From NCBI RefSeq assembly GCF_965200405.1, contig NZ_OZ241356.1, positions 2,232,001 to 2,296,000 of the forward strand: a stretch of DNA of 64,000 nt. Reading direction: 5' to 3'. Numbering within the stretch: position 1 is the stretch's first letter; every line of letters begins with the position of its first letter. The translations under genes and the position numbers were made by a program. This DNA is from Glacieibacterium sp965200405. GTDB lineage: Bacteria; Pseudomonadota; Alphaproteobacteria; Sphingomonadales; Sphingomonadaceae. Of this stretch, positions 8,351-19,402 are shown one piece after another. Below the pieces are notes generated by a model. That model did not search any database and was not told the origin of the DNA. It saw only the letters and a list, made by a program, of their open reading frames with translations.

Positions 8351-10260
8351 TGGCGGACCATGCTTACGAGCCCGCCGCGGACATCGCCGGCGACATCGGC
8401 GGCTATCTGGAGCGCCACCGTGCCAAGTCGCTGCTGCGCTTCATCACCTGCGGATCGGTCGACGACGGCAAGTCGACGCTGATCGGGCGGCTGCTGTACG
8501 ACACCAAGGCGATCTTCGCCGACCAGCTCGACGCGCTGGAGGCCGATTCGAAGCGCGTCGGCACGCAGGGCCAGTCGATCGACTTCGCGCTGCTGGTCGA
8601 CGGACTGGCCGCCGAGCGCGAGCAGGGCATCACCATCGACGTCGCCTACCGGTTCTTCTCGACTGACCGGCGCAAGTTCATCGTCGCCGACACGCCGGGG
8701 CATGAGCAATACACCCGCAACATGGTCACTGGCGCCTCGACCGCCGACTTGGCGGTGGTGCTGATCGACGCGCGCAAGGGCGTTCTGACCCAGACGCGGC
8801 GGCACAGCTGGATCGCCCACCTGCTCGGCATCCGCAACATCGTGCTGGCGGTCAACAAGATCGACTTGGTCGGCCATGACCAGGCGCGCTTCGACGAGAT
8901 CGTCGCCGACTACCGCGCCTTCGCGACCAGCATCGGCATCGCGGACTTCGTCGCCATCCCGATCTCCGGGCTTGGTGGCGACAACATCGCGGCGCGGTCG
9001 GAGGCGACGTCCTGGTACACCGGCCCGACACTGATCGAGCATCTGGAGACGGTGCCGCTCGACGTCGATGCCGAGGCGGCCAAGCCGTTCCGGATGAGCG
9101 TGCAATGGGTCAACCGCCCGAACCTCGACTTCCGCGGCTTTGCCGGGATGATCGACGCAGGGACGGTCGTGCCGGGTGACGCCGTGCGCATCCTGCCGTC
9201 GGGGCGGATCACCAGCGTCGCGCAGATCGTCACCGCCAACGGCGACCTGCCACGAGCGGTCGCTGGCCAGTCGGTGACGCTGACGCTGGCCGACGAGGTC
9301 GATTGCTCGCGCGGCAACGTCATCGCCGCATCCGCCTCCCCGCCGCAGGTCGCCGACCAGTTCGAGGCGACTTTGGTGTGGATGGACGAGACGCCGCTGC
9401 TGCCGGGGCGGGGCTACCTGCTCAAGCTCGGCGCGCAGGTGGTGACGGCAACGGTGCAGCCGCCGAAATATGCGCTCAACGTCAACACCGGCGAGCATCT
9501 GGCGGCCAAGACGCTGGAGCTGAACGCCATCGGCGTGGCGACGCTGGCGACCGACGTGGGGCTGGTGTTCGAGCCCTATGCCGACAGCCGGACGCTGGGC
9601 GGCTTCATCCTGATTGACCGCGAGACCAATGCCACCGTGGCGGCGGGGATGATCAATTTCGCGCTGCGCCGGTCGCAGAACATCCACCGCCAGGCGACCG
9701 ACGTCGACCGTGCCCAACTCGCCGCGCTGAAGAACCAGAAGCCGGCGGTGCTGTGGTTCACCGGGCTGTCGGGCGCGGGCAAGTCGACGATCGCCAACCT
9801 CGTCGAGAAGCGCCTGCACCGGATGAACCGGCACACCTTCCTGCTCGACGGCGACAATGTCCGGCACGGGTTGAACCGCGACCTTGGCTTCACCGATGCC
9901 GACCGGGTCGAGAACATCCGTCGCGTCGGCGAAGTGGCGCGGCTGATGACCGATGCCGGGCTGATCGTCATCACCGCCTTCATCTCGCCGTTCCGCGCCG
10001 AGCGCGACATGGTGCGGGCGATGATGGCGCCGGGCGAGTTCATCGAGATCCATGTCGATACGCCGCTCGCCGACGCCGAGGCGCGGGACGTGAAGGGGCT
10101 GTATGCCAAGGCGCGGGCCGGGGAATTGGCGAACTTCACCGGGATCGACAGTCCCTACGAAGCACCCGAGGCGCCGGAGCTGAGGATCGACACGCTGGCG
10201 TTGAGCCCCGGGGCTGCGGCGGACCTGATCGTCGAGTATCTGATCGACAGCGCCGACTGA
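8350..10260 (+). CDS. cysNC: Fused sulfate adenylyltransferase subunit 1 / APS kinase
   Basis: A 636-residue bifunctional enzyme. Residues about 25-450 are the CysN GTPase, with G1 GSVDDGKST, DTPGHEQYTRNMVTGAS and NKIDLVGHD, followed by EF-Tu-like beta-barrels. GTP hydrolysis drives APS formation by CysD. Residues about 460-636 are APS kinase (CysC), with P-loop GLSGAGKST near residue 473, LDGDNVRHGLNRDLGF, FISPFRAERD and FTGIDSPYE, making PAPS. CysN-CysC fusions are common in alphaproteobacteria. The start codon shares one base with the cysD stop. A possible promoter with a palindrome lies just after its stop. Confidence 0.96.
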   Translation: MADHAYEPAADIAGDIGGYLERHRAKSLLRFITCGSVDDGKSTLIGRLLYDTKAIFADQLDALEADSKRVGTQGQSIDFALLVDGLAAEREQGITIDVAYRFFSTDRRKFIVADTPGHEQYTRNMVTGASTADLAVVLIDARKGVLTQTRRHSWIAHLLGIRNIVLAVNKIDLVGHDQARFDEIVADYRAFATSIGIADFVAIPISGLGGDNIAARSEATSWYTGPTLIEHLETVPLDVDAEAAKPFRMSVQWVNRPNLDFRGFAGMIDAGTVVPGDAVRILPSGRITSVAQIVTANGDLPRAVAGQSVTLTLADEVDCSRGNVIAASASPPQVADQFEATLVWMDETPLLPGRGYLLKLGAQVVTATVQPPKYALNVNTGEHLAAKTLELNAIGVATLATDVGLVFEPYADSRTLGGFILIDRETNATVAAGMINFALRRSQNIHRQATDVDRAQLAALKNQKPAVLWFTGLSGAGKSTIANLVEKRLHRMNRHTFLLDGDNVRHGLNRDLGFTDADRVENIRRVGEVARLMTDAGLIVITAFISPFRAERDMVRAMMAPGEFIEIHVDTPLADAEARDVKGLYAKARAGELANFTGIDSPYEAPEAPELRIDTLALSPGAAADLIVEYLIDSAD

Positions 10261-10265
10261 AGCAC

Positions 10266-10294
10266 TTGACTAGCATGTACCTTTATGGTACAAG
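10266..10294 (+). promoter_or_regulatory. Sigma70-like promoter with internal palindrome
   Basis: TTGACT (10266-10271) and TACAAG (10289-10294) are separated by exactly 17 bases. The inverted repeat TGTACC-TTTAT-GGTACA (10276-10292) fills the spacer and could bind a repressor. No plus-strand gene follows before 13610, so a transcript from here would be a short RNA or antisense to tadA. The resemblance may be chance. The hairpin has no T-run, so it is not a standard terminator for cysNC. Confidence 0.3.
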
Positions 10295-10398
10295 AATATC
10301 GCAGGGCTGAACCTTTTTAGGTCTGGGACTCCGAAACAGGCCGCGTCCGTGTAACCTTCGTAACCTTATTCATCTTCGGGAGGCTCTCGGACCGTCTG

Positions 10399-10860
10399 TT
10401 ATCGGCGGGCAGAGAAAAATTCCCTGAGCAGCGTGGCGGACGCGACTTCGCCGATGCCGCCATAGACATCGGGCGCGTGGTGGCACGTCGGCAGGGTGTA
10501 GATGCGCGGACCGTGGTCGACACCGCCGCCCTTGGGATCGGGAGCGCCGTAGTAGAGCTTGGCGATGCGGGCGAAGCCGATGGCGGCAGCGCACATCGGG
10601 CAGGGCTCCAGCGTGACGAACAGCGTGTGCCCGATCAGGCGCTCGCTGCCCAGTGCGGCACAGGCGGCCCGGATCGCCAAGATCTCGGCGTGCGCGGTCG
10701 GATCGGAGAGTTCGCGGGTGCGGTTGCCGGCGCTGGCGACGATTTTGCCGCCGGGGGCCAGGATGGTGGCGCCGACGGGGACTTCGCCACGCTCGGCGGC
10801 GGCGCGGGCCTCGGCCAGCGCTTGCGCCATGCCGGGGGAAGCGGGGAAGGGCGGGGACAT
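10399..10860 (-). CDS. tadA: tRNA-specific adenosine deaminase TadA
   Basis: A zinc deaminase that converts adenosine 34 to inosine in tRNA-Arg(ACG), letting one tRNA read several Arg codons. The 153-residue protein has the HAE motif (in PTAHAEILAIR, with His as zinc ligand and Glu as proton shuttle) and PCPMCAAAI with the two zinc Cys, then a GGGVDHGPRI segment typical of bacterial TadA. It is the last gene of a minus-strand group with the Pmp3 proteolipid (16-base gap) and the 117-residue membrane protein. About 138 bases with a short imperfect direct repeat (GTAACCTTCGTAACCTT, 10350-10366) separate its end from cysNC. Confidence 0.93.
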   Translation of the reverse strand: MSPPFPASPGMAQALAEARAAAERGEVPVGATILAPGGKIVASAGNRTRELSDPTAHAEILAIRAACAALGSERLIGHTLFVTLEPCPMCAAAIGFARIAKLYYGAPDPKGGGVDHGPRIYTLPTCHHAPDVYGGIGEVASATLLREFFSARR

Positions 10861-10876
10861 TGCTGCCCCCGCCGTA

Positions 10877-11041
10877 TCAGCGTGCCTTCGACAAGACCAC
10901 CCACAGAGCGTGGATGACGCCCGGCAACCAGCCGAGCAAAGTCAGTACGACGTTGATCCAGAAGTCGGTCCCGATGCCGCGCGCCAGGAAGACTCCCAGC
11001 GGCGGCAGCAGGATCGATGCGATGATCAGCAGGATCGGCAT
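10877..11041 (-). CDS. YqaE/Pmp3 family membrane proteolipid
   Basis: A 54-residue gene shorter than many annotation cut-offs. It translates as two hydrophobic segments (about residues 2-20 and 29-50) around the loop RGIGTDFWIN, with PPLGVF, LLGWLPGVIHA and a basic end. This is the Pmp3/YqaE (UPF0057) signature. Family members are small, stress-induced membrane proteins; in yeast, Pmp3 affects membrane potential and cation tolerance. The ATG at 11041-11039 shares a base with the stop of the upstream gene (TGATG), so the two are translationally coupled. Confidence 0.88.
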   Translation of the reverse strand: MPILLIIASILLPPLGVFLARGIGTDFWINVVLTLLGWLPGVIHALWVVLSKAR

Positions 11042-11394
11042 CAGTTGGTCTTGTTCGGCGCGTCCTTCGCCGGCGTCACGTCGACCGTCGGGACTTCGAC
11101 GGTGGTCTTCTTGGTGCCGACATTGACGTCGGCGGTGTTGACGTCGAACTTGGGCAGCGAACCGCCGCTGGTCTCGACCTTGACGTCGGGCAGCGAGCCC
11201 TTGCTGGTCTGGCCGATGTCGATCAGGCCGAACGCGAACGCGGCGACGACCAGCGCGACGATGATGAGCAGGGCGACGAGCCAGCCCATGCCGCCCCGGC
11301 GACGCTCGACATAGACCGGCTCGTCGCGAACGACGGTGCGATCGACGACAGGACGCCCGGCTGCATCGGTACGCGTAGTTTCGTATTCGGCCAT
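11041..11394 (-). CDS. Single-pass membrane protein of unknown function, coupled to Pmp3
   Basis: A 117-residue protein: charged N-terminus with RRRGG, one membrane helix at about residues 37-57 (WLVALLIIVALVVAAFAFG), then a short extracytoplasmic tail with two similar units, GSLPDVKV and GSLPKFDV, rich in Val, Thr and Asp. I do not recognise a family. ATG 11394 is chosen over upstream in-frame starts because GGAG lies about 8 bases before it on the minus strand. Overlap with the Pmp3 gene suggests a joint envelope or stress role, which is inference. The group is insulated from typA by the terminator at 11501-11533. Confidence 0.75.
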   Translation of the reverse strand: MAEYETTRTDAAGRPVVDRTVVRDEPVYVERRRGGMGWLVALLIIVALVVAAFAFGLIDIGQTSKGSLPDVKVETSGGSLPKFDVNTADVNVGTKKTTVEVPTVDVTPAKDAPNKTN

Positions 11395-11500
11395 GTACTC
11401 ACTCCACCTTGTTGATGCGCGAATAACTGCCGATCCGGATAAAAGTTGCTCAGCCGAAAGGAATGTTGCCTGCCCAAATCGATTTTTGGAAATGCGCATG

Positions 11501-11533
11501 AAAAAGGCCTCGCACCGTCTCGGGTGCGAGGCC
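11501..11533 (-). terminator. Intrinsic terminator of typA
   Basis: On the minus strand a perfect 11-bp stem (GGCCTCGCACC at 11506-11516 against 11523-11533) with a 6-base loop is followed by five T (plus-strand AAAAA at 11501-11505). It lies 24 bases after the typA stop and is the best intrinsic terminator in the window. Confidence 0.9.
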
Positions 11534-11556
11534 GCTTTCGTCCGCCAGGCGATTGC

Positions 11557-13395
11557 CTAGGCGGCGTTCTTCGCCCGCGAGGCGCGCTTGCGCTCGTTGG
11601 GCTCGAGGTGGATCTTGCGCAGCCGGATGAAGTTCGGCGTCACCTCGACCAGCTCGTCCTCGTCGATATAGGCGATCGCCTGCTCCAGCGTCAGGCGCTT
11701 GGGCGGGCTGAGCTGGATCGCATCGTCCTTGCCGCTGGCGCGGAAGTTGGTCAGCGCCTTCGACTTGAGCGGGTTGACCTCGAGGTCCTCGTCACGGGCG
11801 TTCTCGCCGATGACCATGCCCTGGTAGACCGCCTCGCCCGGCTCGATCATCAGCGTGCCGCGCGGCTGCAGATAGCCGAGCGCGTAGCCGACGGCCTCGC
11901 CGGTCTCGGTCGAGATCAGCACGCCGTTGCCGCGACCCGACACCGGACCCTTGTAGGGGCCGTACTTGTCGAACAGGCGGTTCATGATGCCGGTGCCGCG
12001 GGTGTCCGACAGGAACTCGCCGTGATAGCCGATCAGGCCGCGTGCCGGTGCGGTGAAGGTCAGGCGGGTCTTGCCGCCGCCCGATGGACGCATGTCGGTC
12101 ATCTCGGCCTTGCGGCCCGCCATCTTCTCGACGACCGTGCCCGAATACTGCTCGTCGACGTCGATGACGACGGTCTCGTAGGGCTCGGTGCGCTTGCCGT
12201 GGTCGTCGGTGCCGTAGATGACCCGCGGACGCGAAATCGACAGCTCGAAGCCTTCGCGGCGCATCGTCTCGATCAGCACGCCGAGCTGAAGCTCGCCGCG
12301 ACCGGCGACTTCGAAAGCATCCTTGGACGCGCTCTCGGTGATCTTGACCGCGACATTGCCCTCGGCTTCGCGAACCAGGCGGTCGAAGATCATCCGGCTG
12401 GTGACCTTGGAGCCATCGCGACCGGCGTAAGGCGAATCATTGACCGCAAAGGTCATCGACAGCGTCGGCGGATCGATCGGCTGGGCATGCAGCGGCTCGG
12501 TGACCGAGATGTCGGCGATGGTATCGGCGACGGTCGCCTTGCTGAAACCGGCCAGCGCGATGATGTCGCCGGCATGGGCCTCGTCGACCGGGACCCGCTC
12601 GAGACCGCGGAAGGCGAAGATCTTGGAGGCGCGGCCTTCCTCGGCGATGGTGCCGTCGGGGCGGAGCGCACGGATCTGGGTGTTGAGCTTGAGCGTCCCC
12701 GAAAGGATGCGACCGGTCAGGATGCGGCCGACGAAGTTATCGCGGTCGAGCAGCGACACCAGCATCTTGAACTCGCCGTCGACGTCGGCGGCAGGCGGCG
12801 GGACATGCGAGACGATGGTCTCGAACAGCGGCGTCAGGTCGCCGGAGCGAACCTCGGAGTCGCGCCCGGCATAGCCGTTGCGACCGGAGGCGAAGATCAC
12901 CGGGAAATCGAGCTGCGCATCGTTCGCCTCGAGGTTGACGAACAGGTCGAAGACCTCGTCCAGCACTTCCTGCGCACGAGCGTCCTGGCGGTCGATCTTG
13001 TTGACGACGACGATCGGGCGGAGACCCAGCGCCAGCGCCTTGCCGGTGACGAACTTGGTCTGTGGCATCGGGCCCTCAGCGGCGTCGACCAGCAGCACGA
13101 CACCGTCGACCATCGACAGGATGCGCTCGACCTCGCCACCGAAGTCGGCGTGGCCCGGGGTGTCGACGATGTTGATGTGGGTGGTGACGTCGCTGGTCTT
13201 GTCGGTCCACTCGATCGACGTGCACTTGGCGAGAATGGTGATGCCACGCTCTTTTTCGAGGTCGTTCGAATCCATCGCACGCTCGGCGACGCGCTGATTG
13301 TCTCGGAACGTGCCGGACTGGCGGAAGAGCTGATCGACGAGCGTGGTCTTGCCATGATCGACGTGCGCGATGATCGCAATGTTGCGCAAGCGCAT
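11557..13395 (-). CDS. typA: Ribosome-associated GTPase TypA/BipA
   Basis: A 612-residue translational GTPase related to EF-G that acts in ribosome assembly and stress or cold adaptation. It shows AHVDHGKTT (residues 10-18), the switch I RGITILAK, DTPGHADFGGEVER and NKIDR, then EF-G-like beta-barrel and alpha/beta domains and the TypA-specific C-terminal domain (GRGELQLGVLIE, RPRVIYG, RGLIGYHGEFLSDTRGTG). ATG 13395 gives the conserved MRLRNIAIIAHVDHGKT start; the frame is open 29 codons further with no homology. A clear terminator follows. The opposite strand is open for about 650 codons, a high-GC artefact. Confidence 0.97.
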   Translation of the reverse strand: MRLRNIAIIAHVDHGKTTLVDQLFRQSGTFRDNQRVAERAMDSNDLEKERGITILAKCTSIEWTDKTSDVTTHINIVDTPGHADFGGEVERILSMVDGVVLLVDAAEGPMPQTKFVTGKALALGLRPIVVVNKIDRQDARAQEVLDEVFDLFVNLEANDAQLDFPVIFASGRNGYAGRDSEVRSGDLTPLFETIVSHVPPPAADVDGEFKMLVSLLDRDNFVGRILTGRILSGTLKLNTQIRALRPDGTIAEEGRASKIFAFRGLERVPVDEAHAGDIIALAGFSKATVADTIADISVTEPLHAQPIDPPTLSMTFAVNDSPYAGRDGSKVTSRMIFDRLVREAEGNVAVKITESASKDAFEVAGRGELQLGVLIETMRREGFELSISRPRVIYGTDDHGKRTEPYETVVIDVDEQYSGTVVEKMAGRKAEMTDMRPSGGGKTRLTFTAPARGLIGYHGEFLSDTRGTGIMNRLFDKYGPYKGPVSGRGNGVLISTETGEAVGYALGYLQPRGTLMIEPGEAVYQGMVIGENARDEDLEVNPLKSKALTNFRASGKDDAIQLSPPKRLTLEQAIAYIDEDELVEVTPNFIRLRKIHLEPNERKRASRAKNAA

Positions 13396-13609
13396 GCGGG
13401 GAAACTTTCGTGACAGTGGATTGAGGCGCGGCCATAGCCGTAATTGTGCGTCGCAACAAGGGCGATGCGCGTTGTGGGCCATTGAACCGGCCGATCACGT
13501 TCGGCAGAACGGTACGGGACCGCGCTGGACACCGTTGACTTGCATCGGCGGTCAAGCGACGGTGCGGCGTCTCGTCCGTGCCGGCAAAGAACAGCTTTGG
13601 GTCAGCGAC

Positions 13610-14539
13610 ATGGGGGCCGAAGGGCGTAATCGCGTGGAATTGAAGGACCCGGTCGAATTGAGCCAGATCACAGAGCGGGCCCCGCTGCCCGACCGCCTCG
13701 GCGCGACATTGGCCGCGGCGCGTGTCGCCGCGGGCCGCGAACTCGATGACATCGCCCGGGAGACGCGCGTGCCGTTGCGGCACCTCCGCGCCATCGAGGC
13801 CGATGCGCACGACAGCCTGCCGGCGCTGCCCTATTCCGTCGGCTTCGTGAAAAGCTTTGCCCGCGCCGTCGGTCTCGACGGCGAGGTCGCCGGGGCGCGT
13901 TTCCGTGCCGAGACTTCGAAGACCGCGCATGTTCCCGCCCAGGCACAGCTCGAGCCGCTCGACGAGCGCCGCCTGCCGTCGCGCGGGCTGGTGATGGCGA
14001 GTGTCGTCCTGCTGGTGCTGCTGCTCGGCGGGCTGACCGCCTATGGTTCGGGCTGGTTCGATGCGCGTCCCGAAAGCCAGACTGCTACCGCCGTTCCGGC
14101 TGCCAGCGAAGCCACGGTCACGCCGCCGGTCACCGAGACCGCGAACGCCGGCACCGCGGCTTCGGTACCGGTACCCGTGCCGACCGAGCCGGCGAGCGAC
14201 GTGGTGACGACACCGGTACCGGCCGGCCCGGGTTCCGGCGTCGCCATCACCGCCAACGAGGACGCCTGGGTCCGCATCTTCGCCGTCAGCGCCGAAACCG
14301 GTCGCCCGGTCACCGTCCACACCGGCGTCATCACCAAGGGGCAGACCTACGACTTGCCCGCGACCCCTGGATTGCGCCTGTGGACCGGTCGCGCCGGTGC
14401 CCTGAAGATTACCGTCAACGGCCGTGTCATCCCGTCCCTCGGTGGCCCGGTAGAGACGGTCCGTAATGTCAGCCTGACGCCGAGCGACCTGCTTGCCCGC
14501 ATTGCACCGCGTCCCGCCACCGCCACCGGAGCCCCATGA
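13610..14539 (+). CDS. RodZ-like HTH membrane protein
   Basis: A 309-residue protein with an N-terminal XRE-type helix-turn-helix (about residues 27-90, LGATLAAARVAAGRELDDIARETRV in two parts), one membrane segment at about 127-147, a Pro/Thr/Val-rich linker, and a C-terminal DUF4115 beta domain (about 210-300, ANEDAWVRIFA and KGQTYDLPATPG). This is the RodZ architecture; RodZ links MreB to the envelope and keeps rod shape. ATG 13610 is preferred to upstream codons because conservation starts soon after it. Its stop overlaps the cpoB start (ATGA at 14536-14539). Confidence 0.85.
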   Translation: MGAEGRNRVELKDPVELSQITERAPLPDRLGATLAAARVAAGRELDDIARETRVPLRHLRAIEADAHDSLPALPYSVGFVKSFARAVGLDGEVAGARFRAETSKTAHVPAQAQLEPLDERRLPSRGLVMASVVLLVLLLGGLTAYGSGWFDARPESQTATAVPAASEATVTPPVTETANAGTAASVPVPVPTEPASDVVTTPVPAGPGSGVAITANEDAWVRIFAVSAETGRPVTVHTGVITKGQTYDLPATPGLRLWTGRAGALKITVNGRVIPSLGGPVETVRNVSLTPSDLLARIAPRPATATGAP

Positions 14540-15423
14540 TCCGTTTCCTGCTTGCAACTACCGCGACACTGTTGATCGTCACGCCCGCTCTCGCTCAGGA
14601 CAGCGATCCGGTGCTTGGCAAGCGCGTCGGCAAGCTCGAATCCGAGATGCGCGCGGTTCAGCGCAAGGTCTTCCCCGGTGGCGATGCGCGTTACTTCGAG
14701 CCCGAGATCGCACCGGCGCAGGCGGCGCCGCCCGAGACCGTCGGCTCGCCTGCGCTGGCGCCGCTTGCCGACCTGACCACTCGCGTCGGCGAGATCGAGA
14801 CGCAGCTTCGCACCCTGACCGGGCAGGTCGAGGCGCAGCAGAACCGCCTGCGCCTGCTGGAGGAAGCCCAGACCAAGTTCCGCGCCGACACCGAGTTCCG
14901 CCTGACCACGATCGAGGGCGGCGGCAAGTCCCCCGTCGCAGCGGTTCCCGGCGGTGCCGCGCCGCCCGAGGCGACCGACGGCCCGGCACCCGCGCCCAAG
15001 CCTGCCGCCACAAAGCCCGACACCGCGCCCGCAACGCCCGAAGCGCAATGGCGCGCCGCTTATGCGCTGGTGATCGCCAAGAACTACGACGAGGCCGAGC
15101 CGGCGCTGCAGGACTTCATTGCCGCCAATCCCAAGTCGACGCGCGCCTCGGACGCCCAATATTGGCTGGGCAAGACCTATGCGGCGCAGGACCAGCCCGC
15201 CCAGGCCGCCAAGGCCTATCTCGATGGCTATCAGAAGTTTCCCAAGGGCACGCGGGCCCCGGATAGCCTGTTGGGCCTGTCGCAGGCGCTGATCGACCTG
15301 AAGAAGCCGCAGCAGGCATGCCGCTCCTTGAACGAGCTCGATGCGGTCTATGCGGCGAAGCTGACGCCGGCCTTGAAGGCGCAGGCGGCCAAGGCGCGAA
15401 CGACGGCGAAGTGCACGGGCTGA
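14536..15423 (+). CDS. cpoB: Cell division coordinator CpoB (YbgF)
   Basis: A periplasmic protein associated with the Tol-Pal system that coordinates peptidoglycan synthesis with outer-membrane constriction. It has a signal peptide (residues 1-20, cut after PALA), a coiled-coil stretch (about 27-130 with KLESEMRAVQRKVF and TRVGEIETQLRTL), a Pro/Ala linker, and a TPR domain (about 168-290, with YALVIAKNYDEAEPALQDFI and DAQYWLGKTYAAQ). Length is 295 residues. The start overlaps the rodZ-like stop by 4 bases, and tilS starts inside its last codons. tol-pal genes are not in the window. Confidence 0.9.
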   Translation: MIRFLLATTATLLIVTPALAQDSDPVLGKRVGKLESEMRAVQRKVFPGGDARYFEPEIAPAQAAPPETVGSPALAPLADLTTRVGEIETQLRTLTGQVEAQQNRLRLLEEAQTKFRADTEFRLTTIEGGGKSPVAAVPGGAAPPEATDGPAPAPKPAATKPDTAPATPEAQWRAAYALVIAKNYDEAEPALQDFIAANPKSTRASDAQYWLGKTYAAQDQPAQAAKAYLDGYQKFPKGTRAPDSLLGLSQALIDLKKPQQACRSLNELDAVYAAKLTPALKAQAAKARTTAKCTG

Positions 15424-16376
15424 GCCGGGACGACCTTGCAAGTAACGTAGCGGCGTTGATCGGTCGACCGCTGCGTGATGACGAGGTCCTTGCCGTGGCG
15501 GTATCCGGCGGCCCCGACAGCCTGGCCCTGTTATTGCTCGCGCATGCGGCTTTCGGTTGTCGGTTGCAGGCGGTGACCGTCGATCACGGGTTGCGCGACG
15601 CCTCCCCTGGCGAGGCGGCGATGGTCGCGGACATCTGTACGGCGCGCGGCATCCCGCATGCGACGCTGCTATGGCGCGGGGACAAGCCGCTCGCGAACCG
15701 TCAGGCGGGAGCGCGGGAGGCCCGCTATGCACTGATGCGCGACTGGTGCTCGGTTCGCGGCATCGGTTGGTTGGCGACCGGGCATCATGCCGACGATGCA
15801 GCGGAGACGCTGCTGATGCGGCTCGCGCGGGGTAGCGGGAGCGCCGGGCTCTCCGGTATTCGGCCGCGCCGCGATCTGGGGCAGGGTGTGACATTGCTGC
15901 GCCCTCTGCTCGGCAAGCGCCGCGCCGAACTGGCGGCAGTCGTCGCGTCTGCCGGTCTCGATCCGGTGGACGACCCGTCGAACGATGATCCGCACTACGA
16001 CCGAACGCAGGCGCGGACGCTGTTGGCCGATACCCCATGGCTATCGCCGGAGCGGCTAGCGTCGAGCGCTGCCAATCTTCGAGATGCCGAGGCGGCGCTC
16101 GACTGGGCCGCCGGCCTCGCCTGGGACAGCAGGGTCCAGACCTTGGCGGATGACGTGGCGGTGGATGTCGCGGAGTTGCCTGTCGAGCTGGTGCGGCGGC
16201 TGGTCCACCGGGCTCTCGAGTCGTTCGAGGCAAACCCGGACGGGCCGCAAGTTACGCGGATGATTGCCGTTCTTCAGGCTGGTGGAACCTGTACGTTAGC
16301 CGGCATCCAGGGCCGCGGAGGCGATAGATGGACCTTTCGCCGCGTCGCCGGGCGGCAGAATAACCATCTGCGCTGA
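15411..16376 (+). CDS. tilS: tRNA(Ile)-lysidine synthetase
   Basis: TilS attaches lysine to C34 of tRNA-Ile(CAU), changing its codon from AUG to AUA. The PP-loop SGGPDSLAL lies at residues 32-40, followed by VTVDHGLR, ATGHHADDAAETLLMRL and DDPSN, all N-domain signatures. The 321-residue length fits the short alphaproteobacterial form. The GTG at 15411 is inferred from the conserved spacing to the PP-loop; it gives a 13-base overlap with cpoB. cpoB-tilS-ftsH is a conserved order in alphaproteobacteria. TilS is needed for reading AUA, which is of interest beside the proposed AUA start of infC. Confidence 0.93.
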   Translation: MHGLSRDDLASNVAALIGRPLRDDEVLAVAVSGGPDSLALLLLAHAAFGCRLQAVTVDHGLRDASPGEAAMVADICTARGIPHATLLWRGDKPLANRQAGAREARYALMRDWCSVRGIGWLATGHHADDAAETLLMRLARGSGSAGLSGIRPRRDLGQGVTLLRPLLGKRRAELAAVVASAGLDPVDDPSNDDPHYDRTQARTLLADTPWLSPERLASSAANLRDAEAALDWAAGLAWDSRVQTLADDVAVDVAELPVELVRRLVHRALESFEANPDGPQVTRMIAVLQAGGTCTLAGIQGRGGDRWTFRRVAGRQNNHLR

Positions 16377-16442
16377 TTGCGCGCGCGCATATCTCGCCTA
16401 TTTAGGCTATAACCGTTCTGTTCCTGTCAAAGGCTTACCCGC

Positions 16443-18382
<1,940 letters not shown>

Positions 18383-18386
<4 letters not shown>

Positions 18387-19315
18387 CGGCGCGTAATCAC
18401 AGCGCCGACGATGGCGATGCGCTCGACCTCTGCGTCACGGTACGCAGGCAGGTCGAGCTCCTCGCCGAATACGTCGGGGTCGAGTTGCAGGTAGCGCATC
18501 GTGCAGTCGGCCTCGGCGATGACCTTGGCGAGTTCAGCCTGCAAGCCGTCACGGCCGTCGACGATCGCACTTCCTGTATAGAGCAACAGTCGACCGTTGT
18601 GGTTCAGGCGCTCGGCGATCGTGCGGGCCATGTCGACAGCGACCTGCGCGCCCAGCATGCCGCCGCCATGCCGGTAGGCGCGGTCCCCTGCATCGATGAT
18701 GAAGGGCGGATTGGCCAGCGCCAGGTCGATCGGCGCATCGAAGCCGGCAAGGCTGCAGCCGTGCAGCGCTTCGACCTCCAGCCCGGCATGACGCGCATTT
18801 ATCCGCGCCAGCCGTAATGCGGCCGGGTTGATATCGGTCATCGCCAGCCGCGCCGGTTGCGCCAGCGAGGCGGCCACGATCAGCCCTACTCCGCTGCCGG
18901 TGCCGACATCGACGACGTTCCTGCAAAGTGAGTCGCGGGCGAGCTCTGCGACGATGAACTCAGCGAACCGGTAGCTGTCGGGTCCGAAAAACACTGCGTC
19001 GCCAGCCTCGGTCGGATAGGCGGAGTGCAGGAACAGTCGGCCACGCAGACGGGCGACGCGTATGGAGCTGCGCCACCCATTCGGCAGCGCTTCGACCACC
19101 CGAGCATCCTCCAGCAACTTCCTGATCGGGGCATCAAGGGTGTCGGGCGGTACGACGCGGCTCCAGCCGAGCAGGTCGCGCAGGCCTGTGCCTGTCTCGC
19201 TCCTGGCAAACACACGCGCGTGCGTCGCCGGTGTCGGCGGGACGAAGTCGAAGCCGAGCCCGTCGAGGGTGCGGAGCAGCTCCAGCAAGGCATCGTCGCG
19301 GCGATCATTGGTCAT
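18383..19315 (-). CDS. Class I SAM-dependent methyltransferase with NPPF motif
   Basis: A 310-residue enzyme. The N-terminal 110 residues are a probable substrate-recognition domain; the Rossmann methyltransferase fold follows with motif I VVDVGTGSGVG (134-144), acidic motif II MTDINPAALR, and ANPPFI (201-206). The NPPF motif marks enzymes that methylate planar amides or amines, such as PrmC (N5-Gln of release factors) or N6-adenine RNA/DNA methyltransferases, so the target is a nitrogen, but which one cannot be told. It starts at ATG 19315. The frame stays open upstream through the antisense strand of the ALDH gene, a high-GC artefact. Confidence 0.75.
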
Positions 19316-19402
19316 GCCACGACAAGTGGAACGACGACACGATGGTTCCTTGGCCGTGTACGCCACCACGCCTAGAGTGCCGCTCAAATAGGGGAGACGG
19401 GC

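Noticed and set aside
10276..10292. TGTACC-TTTAT-GGTACA palindrome as a cysNC terminator
   Set aside because: The stem is only 6 bp and no T-run follows on either strand; it fits better as a possible operator.
11446..13413. A 655-codon open frame on the plus strand, antisense to typA
   Set aside because: The typA protein on the minus strand is fully conserved. The antisense frame has no domain and is explained by high GC at third positions.
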